From an uncultured Actinomyces sp. (GTDB lineage Bacteria > Actinomycetota > Actinomycetes > Actinomycetales > Actinomycetaceae), in NCBI GenBank assembly GCA_938014245.1, contig CALLSD010000015.1, forward strand, positions 1-15,592: a DNA stretch of 15,592 nt, written 5' to 3'. The position numbers and the translations under genes are program-made. This document shows, one piece after another, positions 1-7,976 of this stretch. The notes under the pieces are model-generated. The model ran no database searches. It was not told where the DNA came from and was given only the letters and a program-made list of their open reading frames with translations. The stretch's first letter is position 1. Every line of letters starts with the position of its first letter.

Positions 1-42
1 CCACGACACGCCGAACCCCGCATACCACCCCCACACCCTCAA

Positions 43-423
43 TTATGAAGAGCCGACAAAGGTTGGTCTACTCTTAGGGCGGTCCTTGAGGTGAGAATAC
101 GGAAAAAATATAATGCGGTACCCTAGTCGGACCATTCCGTACTGTGGGATTTTTCTAATGTTGTATAATTCGACCGGCTTTCCTAGTAAGCGAAGCTCCT
201 GAGATGCTTTGTTATACTCACTCCTCAATTCTTCTTCTGTGACGCCGGACAAAGCACCCATCAGGGAGAGCGTCTCCTCATCATATGGGCTAGGGATAGC
301 GTAACGCATTCGGACCTGTCTGGTCTGAATTGCTTCCTCAATGGCATTCGCGTTTCCTCGGAGCCATGCGGATCCGGCCCACCAGCAGACGTCGATTTCG
401 TCAGCGTCAGCAATATATTTATT
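43..423 (-). pseudogene. Continuation of the two-TM gene after an in-frame TGA; possible PLD-like C-terminal domain
   Basis: The minus-strand frame directly after the TGA at 424-426 stays open for 126 codons to a TAA at 43-45, in the same frame as the gene ending at 424. It reads protein-like: an acidic start (ADADEIDVCWWAG), then NAIEEAIQTRQVRMRYAIPS, then a basic, aromatic end (YNIRKIPQYGMVRLGYRIIF). The pattern of a hydrophobic strand, a helix after a WL-x-N turn and a VRMR strand loosely recalls phospholipase D-like domains, but no HKD motif is visible, so that label is a guess. The only ATG inside this half is at 309, after the first conserved-looking part, which makes independent translation unlikely. 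I read 43-795 as one gene of about 250 codons broken by a nonsense mutation. Confidence 0.5.
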
Positions 424-795
424 TCAGGGAATTCCATGTTGGAAATCTGTCGTGGTGTTTAAAATCCCCTGATCGGCTAATGTGTTGGAAAGTCCGGCAT
501 CTCGAACAGCCTTATCGATATGATGCTGAAGTTCTTGTAGAAGTGCATTCTTGCCGAGTACTTCCCATGCAAAACCGACGGTGAAAGTAGCAAACAATGT
601 GAGCAGCACCGTATCAGACAATTGATAGAGCACGCCCCACAAGTCGCCTCCAGCATCAAGGAGGCGTAGAACTAGGACAATGATGATGCAGAGAAGAGCG
701 AGGCACAGACAGACAAATATTCCTGGATTCTTTGGCCGCAAGCCCTTAAGCCTCGTTATAATGCCACTTCTTACCTTCTCCTTGGAATCGCCCAT
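424..795 (-). CDS. Small two-TM protein, 123 aa, probably the truncated N-terminal half of a larger protein
   Basis: It starts at ATG 795-793, two bases after the TAA at 798-800 that ends the Type ISP tail, with a GGAAGG ribosome site about 9 nt upstream, so it looks co-transcribed with the restriction gene. The product has a basic N-terminus (residues 1-22), a strongly hydrophobic segment at about 25-46 (GIFVCLCLALLCIIIVLVL), a second at about 58-78 (TVLLTLFATFTVGFAW), and a soluble helix with LLQELQHHIDKAV. It should sit in the membrane with its C-terminal part in the cytoplasm. The TGA at 424-426 cuts it short; the same frame continues for 126 codons. Its function is not recognised. Its place in the operon suggests an accessory factor or membrane effector of the restriction system, which is inference. 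Confidence 0.55.
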   Translation of the reverse strand: MGDSKEKVRSGIITRLKGLRPKNPGIFVCLCLALLCIIIVLVLRLLDAGGDLWGVLYQLSDTVLLTLFATFTVGFAWEVLGKNALLQELQHHIDKAVRDAGLSNTLADQGILNTTTDFQHGIP

Positions 796-797
796 GA

Positions 798-1094
798 TTA
801 TTTTCCTTCCGGAATCTCAAGTGGTGGCAGCGTCGCCAGGAGCTCCTGGGTGCGCATAGAGACTGTGACCAGTCGCTTGATCAAGTCCACAACCGCATCC
901 GGGCGGCCCTGCTCACGTAAGAAAGCGTTCGGATCCTTCGTAATACCTGATCCCAGATAATTTTTCTCTACCCAGTAGCAGTAAATGACCCATCCTAATG
1001 GGCTGCGTCCCGAAATTGTGTATCGTTGAGCTTGCTCGGGAATACCTACCAAAGTCACATACTCGTTGTACTCTAGACGAGTGTAGTCTATCTT
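798..1094 (-). pseudogene. Frameshifted C-terminal tail of the Type ISP restriction-modification gene
   Basis: This minus-strand frame picks up where the large ORF stops. Reading AAG ATA GAC from 1094 gives KIDYTRLEYNEYVTLVGIPE and then QRYTISGRSPLGW, a short gap, SGITKDPNAFL, and VVDLIKRLVTVSMRTQELL. This matches the usual end of Type ISP and related helicase-methylase enzymes (a GRSALxW segment, an SGI-x-DPN segment and a DLI-R-V-TVS helix). It carries no RBS or good start of its own; the apparent start at 1058 is a GTG inside the conserved part. It ends at TAA 798-800. The join needs one extra A in the A5 run at 1093-1097. I call it the detached last ~98 residues of the upstream gene. Confidence 0.8.
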
Positions 1095-4000
1095 TTTACT
1101 GTCAAATGCATCTTAGCCCCAATCTGATACCGCTGCCAAGCATCCTCAGGTGCATGCAGGCTATCCTCTTCCTGTACTGACTCCCAAGGTTCCACCTGCT
1201 CGTAATTCACGTGCAGATGCGCAAGTTTACGTCCGACGTCTGCATAGTGTGCGAAGCCCTCAACCTTAGGGATATGCGGCAACATTTTCTTCAAGTCGGC
1301 TTCATAATGCTCGCGGTACTCTGGGTGATGCAACAAGGCGTACACATAGAAGAAAATATCTTCCTTAGTGATAGCTGTATCTGCATAATGCGCTCGGTAA
1401 GCCGCTAAAGTCGCATCAGTAATGTTGTCTACACGACGGTAACCATTTAGTAGTACCGGAATTTGCTCACCAATAGGACGAGTGAAATCTAGCGCTGAGG
1501 TGCAGGCAGCTTCATCTGTCTGTGTAGTTTCTTCTTCAACATCCAGACTGAACAGGTCAGGTTCATGATTACTGGCAGACGAGATTGGCTCCCAGGTATA
1601 AAGGGGGAAAGTCTGTGCATCCCCGACTAAGTGAAGGTCAGGTAGAGAATCGATCATTAAGGGACCAATTTTGGTGATATCCCCCTGAGAAACAACAAAC
1701 GAAACATTTGGATGTGCTGGCGTCGGGAAGAGTTTCGGTAGCTGATAAATCATATCGTTCATCTCACGAGCAAAGTACACGTGTTGTGCGCAGAACGGAC
1801 GACGGAAACCTTTTCGAATTAAAGATGAATCGAAAAAGTGATGCTTTCCATTAGCTAGATCGTCTAAAAGCTGGCGGTTCCACTTGATTCTTGTTGGATC
1901 CCTGTTGATTGGTTCAGCAGTTACTACTGAATTAACTTCAGCATTGTAATTGCTGATCATGCGGCTCATATTGTTGGACACCACGTCACGTGAGAAGCCA
2001 TAGCACCAAGCATCACGGCTTGTTGCGAGTCCACGTGAGAACTGTCGGAAAACAGCAGGTGAAGTTTCTTTACCTTTAAATTTTTTACTCGTGTTGCCGA
2101 TCTCCTGGAAGGCGGCAAAGCGTTCATCACGAACACTGATCCAGTCACCATACTTATTCGGCTTAATGTGCCTAAAAGCCTCAGCTTTATTGATGCCTGC
2201 AATGGAAGAGTAGGCCTGGATTTGGTTCAACTTCTCTTGACGGGGCGCATAATCCTCAGCTTCTGCATAGAAAATCTCAGCAGAGCCAACATATTCAGGA
2301 TCCTTAACCAACACGGTGATAGCTACACCCGTGCGTGAGCCAGATCCGAAGATCTTTCCGCCCTCGCGTTGGCTACGTTCTCCAGATGTACGCTGATTTC
2401 CCTTAAGGTTGTAGATGAAGATCCGCGAGAATTCTTCCTGCAAAGATAGACGCACGCCGTCGGCGGAGTTTCCGTCAATGAAAGAGTTATTAGAGACGAA
2501 GGCAATTACGCCGCGCTGACCAATACGGTCTGACGCCCAGCGCAGAGCACGGAAGTAAGAGTCATAGAGACTGTTCTTGTTTGCTCCGGTTGACTTGGCT
2601 GCGTAAGTATCTTTGATCCGCTCGTCTAGGCGCGGGTATGCCAGGTTCTGGTTGTTATCGTTAGCGCTCTTTTGACCTGCAGAATAGGGCGGATTCATAA
2701 TCACCACAGTGATAGGGGCAGCCTTCTCAGCGCGAGCGCGCTCATTATTAGCAGCCAAACCCTCAAAACCCTCAAGCATGGTGCCGTCATCTTCATGCAG
2801 CTGGAAAGTGTCCGTAAGCGTCATGCCCGGGAACTCAACATAACCCTCATCCACGCCATGCTCCGCGCGCACCTGGTGGTATACCTGCTCAATGTTGATA
2901 GAAGCAATGTAGTAGGAGAGTAGCACCACCTCGTTGGCAAAGATCTCCTGCAAATACTTGCGTTCCAAAGCCTGAGGTGGGATCACACCCAATTGCAACA
3001 GACGCGCCACAAATGTACCCGTGCCAGCAAAAGGCTCAATAATAGCCACACCAGGATCAGCCAAAGTCTGGTTAAAAGCAGTGCGCATAGCGTCGTCGGC
3101 ACTACGAATAATAAAGTCCACTACCTCCACGGGCGTGAAGACAATACCCAGGCGCTCACTCATGCTCGGGAAAGCTTGAGAGAAGAAACGGTCATAGAGC
3201 GTGCGCATGATCTCTTGCTTGCCAGCCAAGGTGTGCACTGCCTCAATACGCTCAATCATTGCCTGATAGAAGGCATCCAGAGAGGTGCGCTCGTTTTCAA
3301 ACATCGAGTGTGAAGCCAGCATCTCCACAATAGTGTTCATAGCCCGGCTAACCGGGTTCTGCTTGGAGAAAGAATGATCTGGGAACATAGCCTCAAACAG
3401 AGGAGCCGTCAGCATGTGCTGAGCCAGCATCTCCACCGCAGCGTTACGGTCTACAGCCGGATTCAAAGTAGTTTGCAGGGCCTTAACGAAATCCTGGAAC
3501 GCACTTTGCCGCTGAGGATCCTCAAGCAGCTGGTTAATCAAGTGAATGTAGCGGTTTGCTACCGTGGCAATATCCTTGCTCCAGTCCACCCAGTAAAGGG
3601 AAGAACCCACCTTCTTAACAATCCTGCCAAAGACAGCTTCCTTCCAATCTGAAGGCAACAGAGCAAGATGCCCCTGCACCCCAGTAGCCAGCGGATCTTG
3701 CTCACCCGGCTCGGTGCTAGACCCCTCAAGTGGATCTGAACTGCGCTTGTCGCTAGCCAGTGAGACAGTGTCAACAATGATGTTTTCTGGGCCTTGGCCA
3801 TTTAACTCCATGGAATTAATGGCCGCGTCTAAACGCTCGTCGTGTGAGCGCAGAGCCTTTAGAACCTGCCACACCACCTTGAAACGCTTATTATCATCTA
3901 GGGCCTGCTCAGGTGACATGCCGGCGGGGATAGCTACTGGCAAAATAATGTAGCCAAAATCCTTGCCCTCAGCGCGGCGCATTACGCGCCCTACCGCCTG

Positions 4001-5797
4001 AATAACATCCACCTGAGAGTTACGCGGTGACAGGAAAAGCACAGCGTCCAGCGTGGGAACGTCCACGCCCTCACTCAAGCAACGCGCATTAGTGAGAATC
4101 CGGCAAACTGGCTCCTCATCCGTGCCCGAGCCTTCAGTTAGCCAAGCCATTTCTTGTGCGCGTACAGCCGCGTTCATAGTGCCATCAACGTGGCGGCACT
4201 CAACCTGCAGATTATCGCTAGCATCGGCATTAGTTAGATTACTAAGCCCACTGGTGCCATTTACCAGGTCAGGGAACTGATCCGTTACCTGCTTAGAAGC
4301 CTTAATATCACGGCAGAAAGCCACAGCGCGGCGCATAGGGGAGCAGTCACTGCCATAGTCCACATCTGAGCCAGGGTTTTTGCGCTTAGCTAGAGCATTC
4401 CAGCAACCAGTTAGCTTTGCGGCAGTATCAAGATTTAGCTCGCCATCCATCTCAGCAATCAACTGATACTTCTGGGAGACCTCTTCCTCACTAACCGTCA
4501 GGATGATGACCTTGTAGTCCGTCAGCAGGTTCTCCTTCACCGCTTGGCCGAAGCCCAGGCGGAAGAACACCGGCCCATAGGTGTCCTTATCATCCATTGA
4601 AGTGAGGATTACATCCTTCTGAGAGGCCTTACTCTTAGCGTTCTCCGCGAAAATACGCGGGGTTGCCGTCATGTAGAGAGTCTTAGAGCGGCGAATAAAA
4701 GCGTCATCATGAATCTTGGTGAAGGCACTTTCATTTGCGGTGGTTAGCTTTGCGCCGGTGGTGCGGTGGGCCTCATCGCAAATAACCAGATCAAAGTCGC
4801 GCCAAGTCTCACCAGCTAGCTCCTGGGCTTGGTGGATAACCTCAATGGACTGGTAGGTAGCAAATACAACCTGCAAGCCTTCAGCATCATTATTGGCACC
4901 AAGTGAAAGCGCTAAACGCTGTGCATCCGTGGTGGCCGGGATAGGTAGATCCACTGTTGAATCTGCCGGGGCATCAGAGCGAGCAGAAACTTTAGTGTCA
5001 GAGCATACAGCCCAAGCGGTGAAAGCAGAATCAACCTCAACAGACCAGTCATCTAGCGTCTGCTTCAACAAAGCCAAAGAAGGCACCGCAAACAGAATCC
5101 GGGCACTACCACCCTCACGCTCCATAAACTCGCGTGCAATGATCAAAGAGGTGAAAGTTTTACCGGTACCACAGGCCATAATCAGCTGGCCTCGATCACT
5201 GGTGTCAAAACCAGCCATCACTGCGCTGCGAGCACGCACCTGGTGATCGCGAGGCACCTTACGTTCACGTGTAGTGGGGGCCTGCCTTGAACCCAGTGAA
5301 TAGGTACGCCAGTCAATATCCGAATCGCGCAGGTCAGCTAGAGTAATGCGGGAAACTGGGATGTGCTGGCCCTCAATAGCATCCTGGGAATTCTTGCCCC
5401 AAGCAGTGCCTGAAGTATCAACCAAAATACGTCGGGTAAAAGGCGCCTTACCTGAAGCAGTCAGGAAAGAATCAATATCGCGCTTATGGACCGTGTGACC
5501 AGGGGCGTAGAACTTACACTGAATCGCTACTAGGCCAGCATTCTCATCGGCAGGAATAGCTACCAAATCAATGCCAGTATCGCCAGTTTGGCGCTCAGGC
5601 CACTCACTCCACAGGTAAACCTCTTTGAACTGGTGAGCAAAGCGCGCATCGTGAAGCAAAAACTGGCGCGTGAGCTCCTCAAACATGGCGCCCTTTTCAC
5701 GTTCACTGGTTGCCAGAGTGCGGTACTCGTTTAAAAGTGAATCTAGGGCAGAAGCCGAGCTTGCGGTGGGGAGAGCTTCAGCGCGCGCATTCGTCAT
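1088..5797 (-). CDS. Type ISP restriction-modification enzyme (nuclease-helicase-methylase), C-terminus lost by frameshift
   Basis: This is a single-chain restriction-modification enzyme of the Type ISP kind (LlaGI/LlaBIII-like), which methylates adenine and translocates on DNA before cutting. From ATG 5797 the order is: Mrr-like nuclease at about 35-130 (GID with D77, then Q93-x-K95); superfamily 2 helicase with Walker A (CGTGKT, 209-214), DEAH (341-344), YMTATPR (375-381) and QAVGRVMRR (600-608); N6-adenine methylase with EPFAGTGTF (921-929) and NPPY (1035-1038); and a C-terminal target-recognition region from about 1200. I prefer ATG 5797 to TTG 5833, which would add 12 residues. At 1569 residues it is close to the family length, but TAG at 1088-1090 ends it just before its conserved tail, which is found in another frame (798-1094). 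Catalytic motifs are intact, so activity depends on how far the missing tail matters. It follows the ABC-F gene on the same strand. Confidence 0.92.
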   Translation of the reverse strand: MTNARAEALPTASSASALDSLLNEYRTLATSEREKGAMFEELTRQFLLHDARFAHQFKEVYLWSEWPERQTGDTGIDLVAIPADENAGLVAIQCKFYAPGHTVHKRDIDSFLTASGKAPFTRRILVDTSGTAWGKNSQDAIEGQHIPVSRITLADLRDSDIDWRTYSLGSRQAPTTRERKVPRDHQVRARSAVMAGFDTSDRGQLIMACGTGKTFTSLIIAREFMEREGGSARILFAVPSLALLKQTLDDWSVEVDSAFTAWAVCSDTKVSARSDAPADSTVDLPIPATTDAQRLALSLGANNDAEGLQVVFATYQSIEVIHQAQELAGETWRDFDLVICDEAHRTTGAKLTTANESAFTKIHDDAFIRRSKTLYMTATPRIFAENAKSKASQKDVILTSMDDKDTYGPVFFRLGFGQAVKENLLTDYKVIILTVSEEEVSQKYQLIAEMDGELNLDTAAKLTGCWNALAKRKNPGSDVDYGSDCSPMRRAVAFCRDIKASKQVTDQFPDLVNGTSGLSNLTNADASDNLQVECRHVDGTMNAAVRAQEMAWLTEGSGTDEEPVCRILTNARCLSEGVDVPTLDAVLFLSPRNSQVDVIQAVGRVMRRAEGKDFGYIILPVAIPAGMSPEQALDDNKRFKVVWQVLKALRSHDERLDAAINSMELNGQGPENIIVDTVSLASDKRSSDPLEGSSTEPGEQDPLATGVQGHLALLPSDWKEAVFGRIVKKVGSSLYWVDWSKDIATVANRYIHLINQLLEDPQRQSAFQDFVKALQTTLNPAVDRNAAVEMLAQHMLTAPLFEAMFPDHSFSKQNPVSRAMNTIVEMLASHSMFENERTSLDAFYQAMIERIEAVHTLAGKQEIMRTLYDRFFSQAFPSMSERLGIVFTPVEVVDFIIRSADDAMRTAFNQTLADPGVAIIEPFAGTGTFVARLLQLGVIPPQALERKYLQEIFANEVVLLSYYIASINIEQVYHQVRAEHGVDEGYVEFPGMTLTDTFQLHEDDGTMLEGFEGLAANNERARAEKAAPITVVIMNPPYSAGQKSANDNNQNLAYPRLDERIKDTYAAKSTGANKNSLYDSYFRALRWASDRIGQRGVIAFVSNNSFIDGNSADGVRLSLQEEFSRIFIYNLKGNQRTSGERSQREGGKIFGSGSRTGVAITVLVKDPEYVGSAEIFYAEAEDYAPRQEKLNQIQAYSSIAGINKAEAFRHIKPNKYGDWISVRDERFAAFQEIGNTSKKFKGKETSPAVFRQFSRGLATSRDAWCYGFSRDVVSNNMSRMISNYNAEVNSVVTAEPINRDPTRIKWNRQLLDDLANGKHHFFDSSLIRKGFRRPFCAQHVYFAREMNDMIYQLPKLFPTPAHPNVSFVVSQGDITKIGPLMIDSLPDLHLVGDAQTFPLYTWEPISSASNHEPDLFSLDVEEETTQTDEAACTSALDFTRPIGEQIPVLLNGYRRVDNITDATLAAYRAHYADTAITKEDIFFYVYALLHHPEYREHYEADLKKMLPHIPKVEGFAHYADVGRKLAHLHVNYEQVEPWESVQEEDSLHAPEDAWQRYQIGAKMHLTVKR

Positions 5798-5889
5798 AAG
5801 CCTGAAGTTAGTGGCCAGGGACGTTACTAGCAACCCAGAAACAGTAGTTTGGGTAACAAGTTGAGTAGCGGTTTAGCTTTTGGTGCTAG

Positions 5890-7518
5890 CTATAGCGCAG
5901 GCTGAGTTGGTGGGGTTAGCTGGAGTTTGCGCCCGTGCCAGTGTTGAATCAGCCAACGGTCATGGCTGGCCAGGATCAAGGTGCCACGCCAGGCGCGCAG
6001 CGCATCTTCAAGCACATGCATGGTTTCCAGGTCGAGGTAGTTTGTGGGCTCATCCATGATCAAAACAGCTGGGCTATTAGCAAGCGCAACAGCTAGCTGC
6101 GCGCGCCTTTGATTACCCGCCGAAAGCTGCCAGATAGGGGTTGACCACATAGAAGGGTGCAAAATTCCCTTACCGCGCTCACCAATACCCTCACGCCAAG
6201 ACAGCGGCCCAAACCCCGCATCGCTCTCAAGCGGTAAACGTTGCGGAATAAAACTAACCGGCTCGGCGCGAGAAATAACGCCGCTAGCTTGCGCACCTAC
6301 AGCAGGCGCCGCCGTCGCGATCCAATTAAGCAAAGTAGATTTACCCGACCCATTAGGGCCAGTGACAAGCAAATGCTCGCCAGCAGACAAATCAAAATTG
6401 ACCGGGCTTAGCCTGCCACAAACACTCGCCTGCCTAGCACACAGCGCTAAAGCGCCGCCAACGCGCCCCTCAAAGCAAGGAAAATCAAGCTGATAGAAAC
6501 GCGGCTTACGAACCTCCTGCTTGGCAAGCCGGCTAAGGCGCACGTCGTCATTGCGGGTACGTTTAACAGAAGTAGCCGCAGCCCTATCGGCAAAAAACTT
6601 CTTAGCCATGCCAGAAGCAGTTTTTAAACGTACCCCACCCTTAGCGATATGCATACTTTCCTGCCGGTGCTCGCGCAGCCCGCGCTTTTGGGCCTGCTGA
6701 TCAGCATAGATGCGAGAGCGTTTAGCGTAAGCAGTAGTTTTTGCCTCAAGATAGGCGCTGTAATTACCCGCATTACGCACCAGGCCTACCAGCTCACCTT
6801 TGCCCTCGGCCCTAGCCAGCTGCTGCCACACACTTATATCCAGGTCATAAATGACAGTGGCGCTCTCTTCAATAAAAGCTCGGTCATGGCTGGTGGCAAG
6901 CACCGGGCCAGGCCAATTTTTAAGAGTATGCACCAAAAAACTAGTGGCCTGCTCATCAAGGTGATTCGTGGGCTCATCCAAAATCAACACTTCAGGGGCC
7001 AACAGCAACAAAGCCGCCAGCCGTACGCGCGAGCGCTGCCCAGGAGACAAGGTAGCTAACTGCCGGTTAAAACCTGACTCTTTAAGATCACTTAAGCCAA
7101 GGCCGCTAAGAGTCTCACCAATACGCGCCTGCAGCGACCACACGTCACGGGCACTCATCTGCGCCAGCAGCTCGTCATATTCGCCTTCACAGCCAGTCTC
7201 GCCACTAGCAAGCGCCGCTGTGACCTGCTCAAAACGCGCCGCCAAAGACTTTAGTGGTGCCAGGGCAACATCAATAAACTGCTCTACCGTTCCCTCAAAA
7301 CCTTCATCAGGGATGGTTTGCGGGAAAGGGCCAGAAACTAGCTGCCCGCTATCAGGGGCAAGCTGGCCGGTCAGTAGCTTTAACAAAGTAGTTTTGCCGC
7401 TACCATTTGGGCCCACCAAAAAAGCCCGCTCGCCGGCGCCAACCTTCAGACTTACGCGGTCAAGTACCAGGTGAGAGCCGTAAGAAAAAGAAACGTCAGT
7501 AACAATGATTGAGGGCAT
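5890..7518 (-). CDS. ABC-F family ATPase (possible ribosome-protection type)
   Basis: 542 residues with two ABC ATPase domains and no membrane segments, the ABC-F layout. Domain 1 has Walker A GPNGSGKT (36-43), signature LSPGQ (157-161) and Walker B VLILDE (177-182). Domain 2 has Walker A GPNGSGKS (387-394), an unusual signature LSAGN (465-469) and Walker B VLIMDE (485-490). The linker between them (about 225-345) is basic and helical, as in proteins that reach into the ribosomal E site. ABC-F members either act in housekeeping translation or protect ribosomes from antibiotics such as macrolides, lincosamides and pleuromutilins; which applies here cannot be told from sequence alone. The leader upstream (7519-7587) carries a uORF and a stem that covers the ribosome site, which favours an inducible resistance role. 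The start is ATG 7518-7516 with GGAAG upstream. Confidence 0.85.
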   Translation of the reverse strand: MPSIIVTDVSFSYGSHLVLDRVSLKVGAGERAFLVGPNGSGKTTLLKLLTGQLAPDSGQLVSGPFPQTIPDEGFEGTVEQFIDVALAPLKSLAARFEQVTAALASGETGCEGEYDELLAQMSARDVWSLQARIGETLSGLGLSDLKESGFNRQLATLSPGQRSRVRLAALLLLAPEVLILDEPTNHLDEQATSFLVHTLKNWPGPVLATSHDRAFIEESATVIYDLDISVWQQLARAEGKGELVGLVRNAGNYSAYLEAKTTAYAKRSRIYADQQAQKRGLREHRQESMHIAKGGVRLKTASGMAKKFFADRAAATSVKRTRNDDVRLSRLAKQEVRKPRFYQLDFPCFEGRVGGALALCARQASVCGRLSPVNFDLSAGEHLLVTGPNGSGKSTLLNWIATAAPAVGAQASGVISRAEPVSFIPQRLPLESDAGFGPLSWREGIGERGKGILHPSMWSTPIWQLSAGNQRRAQLAVALANSPAVLIMDEPTNYLDLETMHVLEDALRAWRGTLILASHDRWLIQHWHGRKLQLTPPTQPAL

Positions 7519-7587
7519 AATGATCTTCCAGACGCGAAAAAACTTCTGACACGTCTCAGCAAAGCTGAGTGAAGATCACTTGATCAT
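7519..7587 (-). promoter_or_regulatory. Structured leader of the ABC-F gene with a three-codon uORF (candidate translational attenuator)
   Basis: On the minus strand ATG ATC AAG TGA (7587-7576) is a minimal open frame. Its stop codon is the first three bases of TGATCTTC (7578-7571), which is perfectly complementary to GAAGATCA (7528-7521) just upstream of the ABC-F ATG and overlapping its GGAAG ribosome site. Between the arms are a perfect 6-bp hairpin with a 3-nt loop (7555-7569) and a competing hairpin (7530-7536 with 7550-7556, one G-U pair). A ribosome stalled on the uORF would occupy the upstream arm and free the ribosome site. An AAGGGG lies 11 nt before the uORF ATG. The structure is seen; the regulation is inferred by analogy with erm and ABC-F leaders. 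Confidence 0.45.
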
Positions 7588-7604
7588 GGCGCCGAAAACC
7601 CCTT

Positions 7605-7660
7605 AAAAACATGTTCCCTCAGGCAAAACCAGTATAGCTGGCGCGGCACCTGAGGGAACA
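7605..7660 (-). terminator. 12-bp inverted repeat followed by T5 (minus-strand terminator or attenuator)
   Basis: TGTTCCCTCAGG (7612-7623) and CCTGAGGGAACA (7649-7660) form a perfect 12-bp stem with a 25-nt loop that itself contains a CCAG/CTGG mini-stem. On the minus strand the stem is followed by ATGTTTTT, the form of an intrinsic terminator. It lies inside the aberrant 3' end of the left Fur fragment and about 25 nt before the ABC-F uORF, so it could end read-through from fur or act as a regulated terminator in the ABC-F leader. A good -10 (TATACT on the minus strand, 7636-7631) sits in the loop, so a promoter is an alternative reading. Confidence 0.5.
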
Positions 7661-7680
7661 GGGGGTTTAGGTCGGTTAGT

Positions 7681-7735
7681 GTGGTGATGGTGGCCCTCGT
7701 TAGTGCACAGACGATACAGGGCCTCGCCGTCGTCG
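7681..7735. repeat. Left copy of a 55-bp direct repeat bounding the island (inside fur)
   Basis: Identical to 15299-15353 except for one base (7723 C, 15341 T), a synonymous GAG/GAA change in the Fur frame. It encodes, on the minus strand, Fur residues DDGEALYRLCTNEGHHHH. Homology ends sharply on both sides. Recombination between the two copies would excise 7681-15298. Confidence 0.95.
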
Positions 7736-7860
7736 GAACGGACCGTATCTACCAAATCCTCCTCAGCCAAAGACTGCAAATTCCGGTAGACCGTAGCCAA
7801 ACCAACCTTAGTGCCCTCCTCCTCAAGCTCGGCGTGAATCTGCTGGGCAGAAAGAAACAC

Positions 7861-7976
7861 CTGGCTGTCGAAACAAGGGTGGTTGGATTCGCAGTGGGGA
7901 CACCGCTGTGTGATGATAGTGGCTGTCTTGGCGGAGATCCCGCCGCGTGCATTCGGGGAGACCGTGAGGGGGTGTC
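7861..7976. other. Short junction region between the Fur fragment and brxA
   Basis: This 116-bp stretch joins the broken 5' end of the fur piece to the start of brxA. It must hold the BREX promoter unless transcription enters from elsewhere, but I see no convincing -35/-10 pair. The minus strand is open through it (…RCPHCESNHPCFDSQ…), a zinc-ribbon-like string that could be the remnant of another gene or chance. A GAGGGGG ribosome site (7966-7972) ends the region. Confidence 0.4.

Larger units (their letters stand above)
7603..7860 (-). pseudogene. N-terminal/middle fragment of a Fur-family (Zur-like) regulator with an aberrant 3' end
   Basis: The frame reads FLSAQQIHAELEEEG, then VGLATVYRNLQSLAEEDLVD and GEALYRLCTNEGHHHH, the winged-helix core and start of the metal-binding domain of Fur/Zur repressors. 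After HHHH (7681) the frame enters unrelated sequence (TNRPKPPVPSG...) and stops at 7603-7605. The CxxC-bearing metal and dimerisation part is missing and is found instead at 15125-15298. The 5' side is broken too: the first ~20-25 residues of a Fur protein (helix 1) are absent, and upstream of GTG 7860 the frame reads CPHCESNHPCFDSQ, which is not Fur. It cannot make a working repressor. The last 55 bp of authentic sequence (7681-7735) form one copy of the direct repeat shared with the right fragment. Confidence 0.85.

Noticed and set aside
1..42. Left edge sequence
   Set aside because: Too short to support any feature; no coding or structural signal seen.
424..426. TGA as a selenocysteine or programmed readthrough codon
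   Set aside because: I see no clear SECIS-like hairpin directly downstream, and the neighbouring gene is also decaying, so a plain nonsense mutation is simpler.
4893..5246. Plus-strand open frames across the Type ISP gene
   Set aside because: They are antisense to the nuclease and helicase domains, whose motifs are unambiguous on the minus strand.
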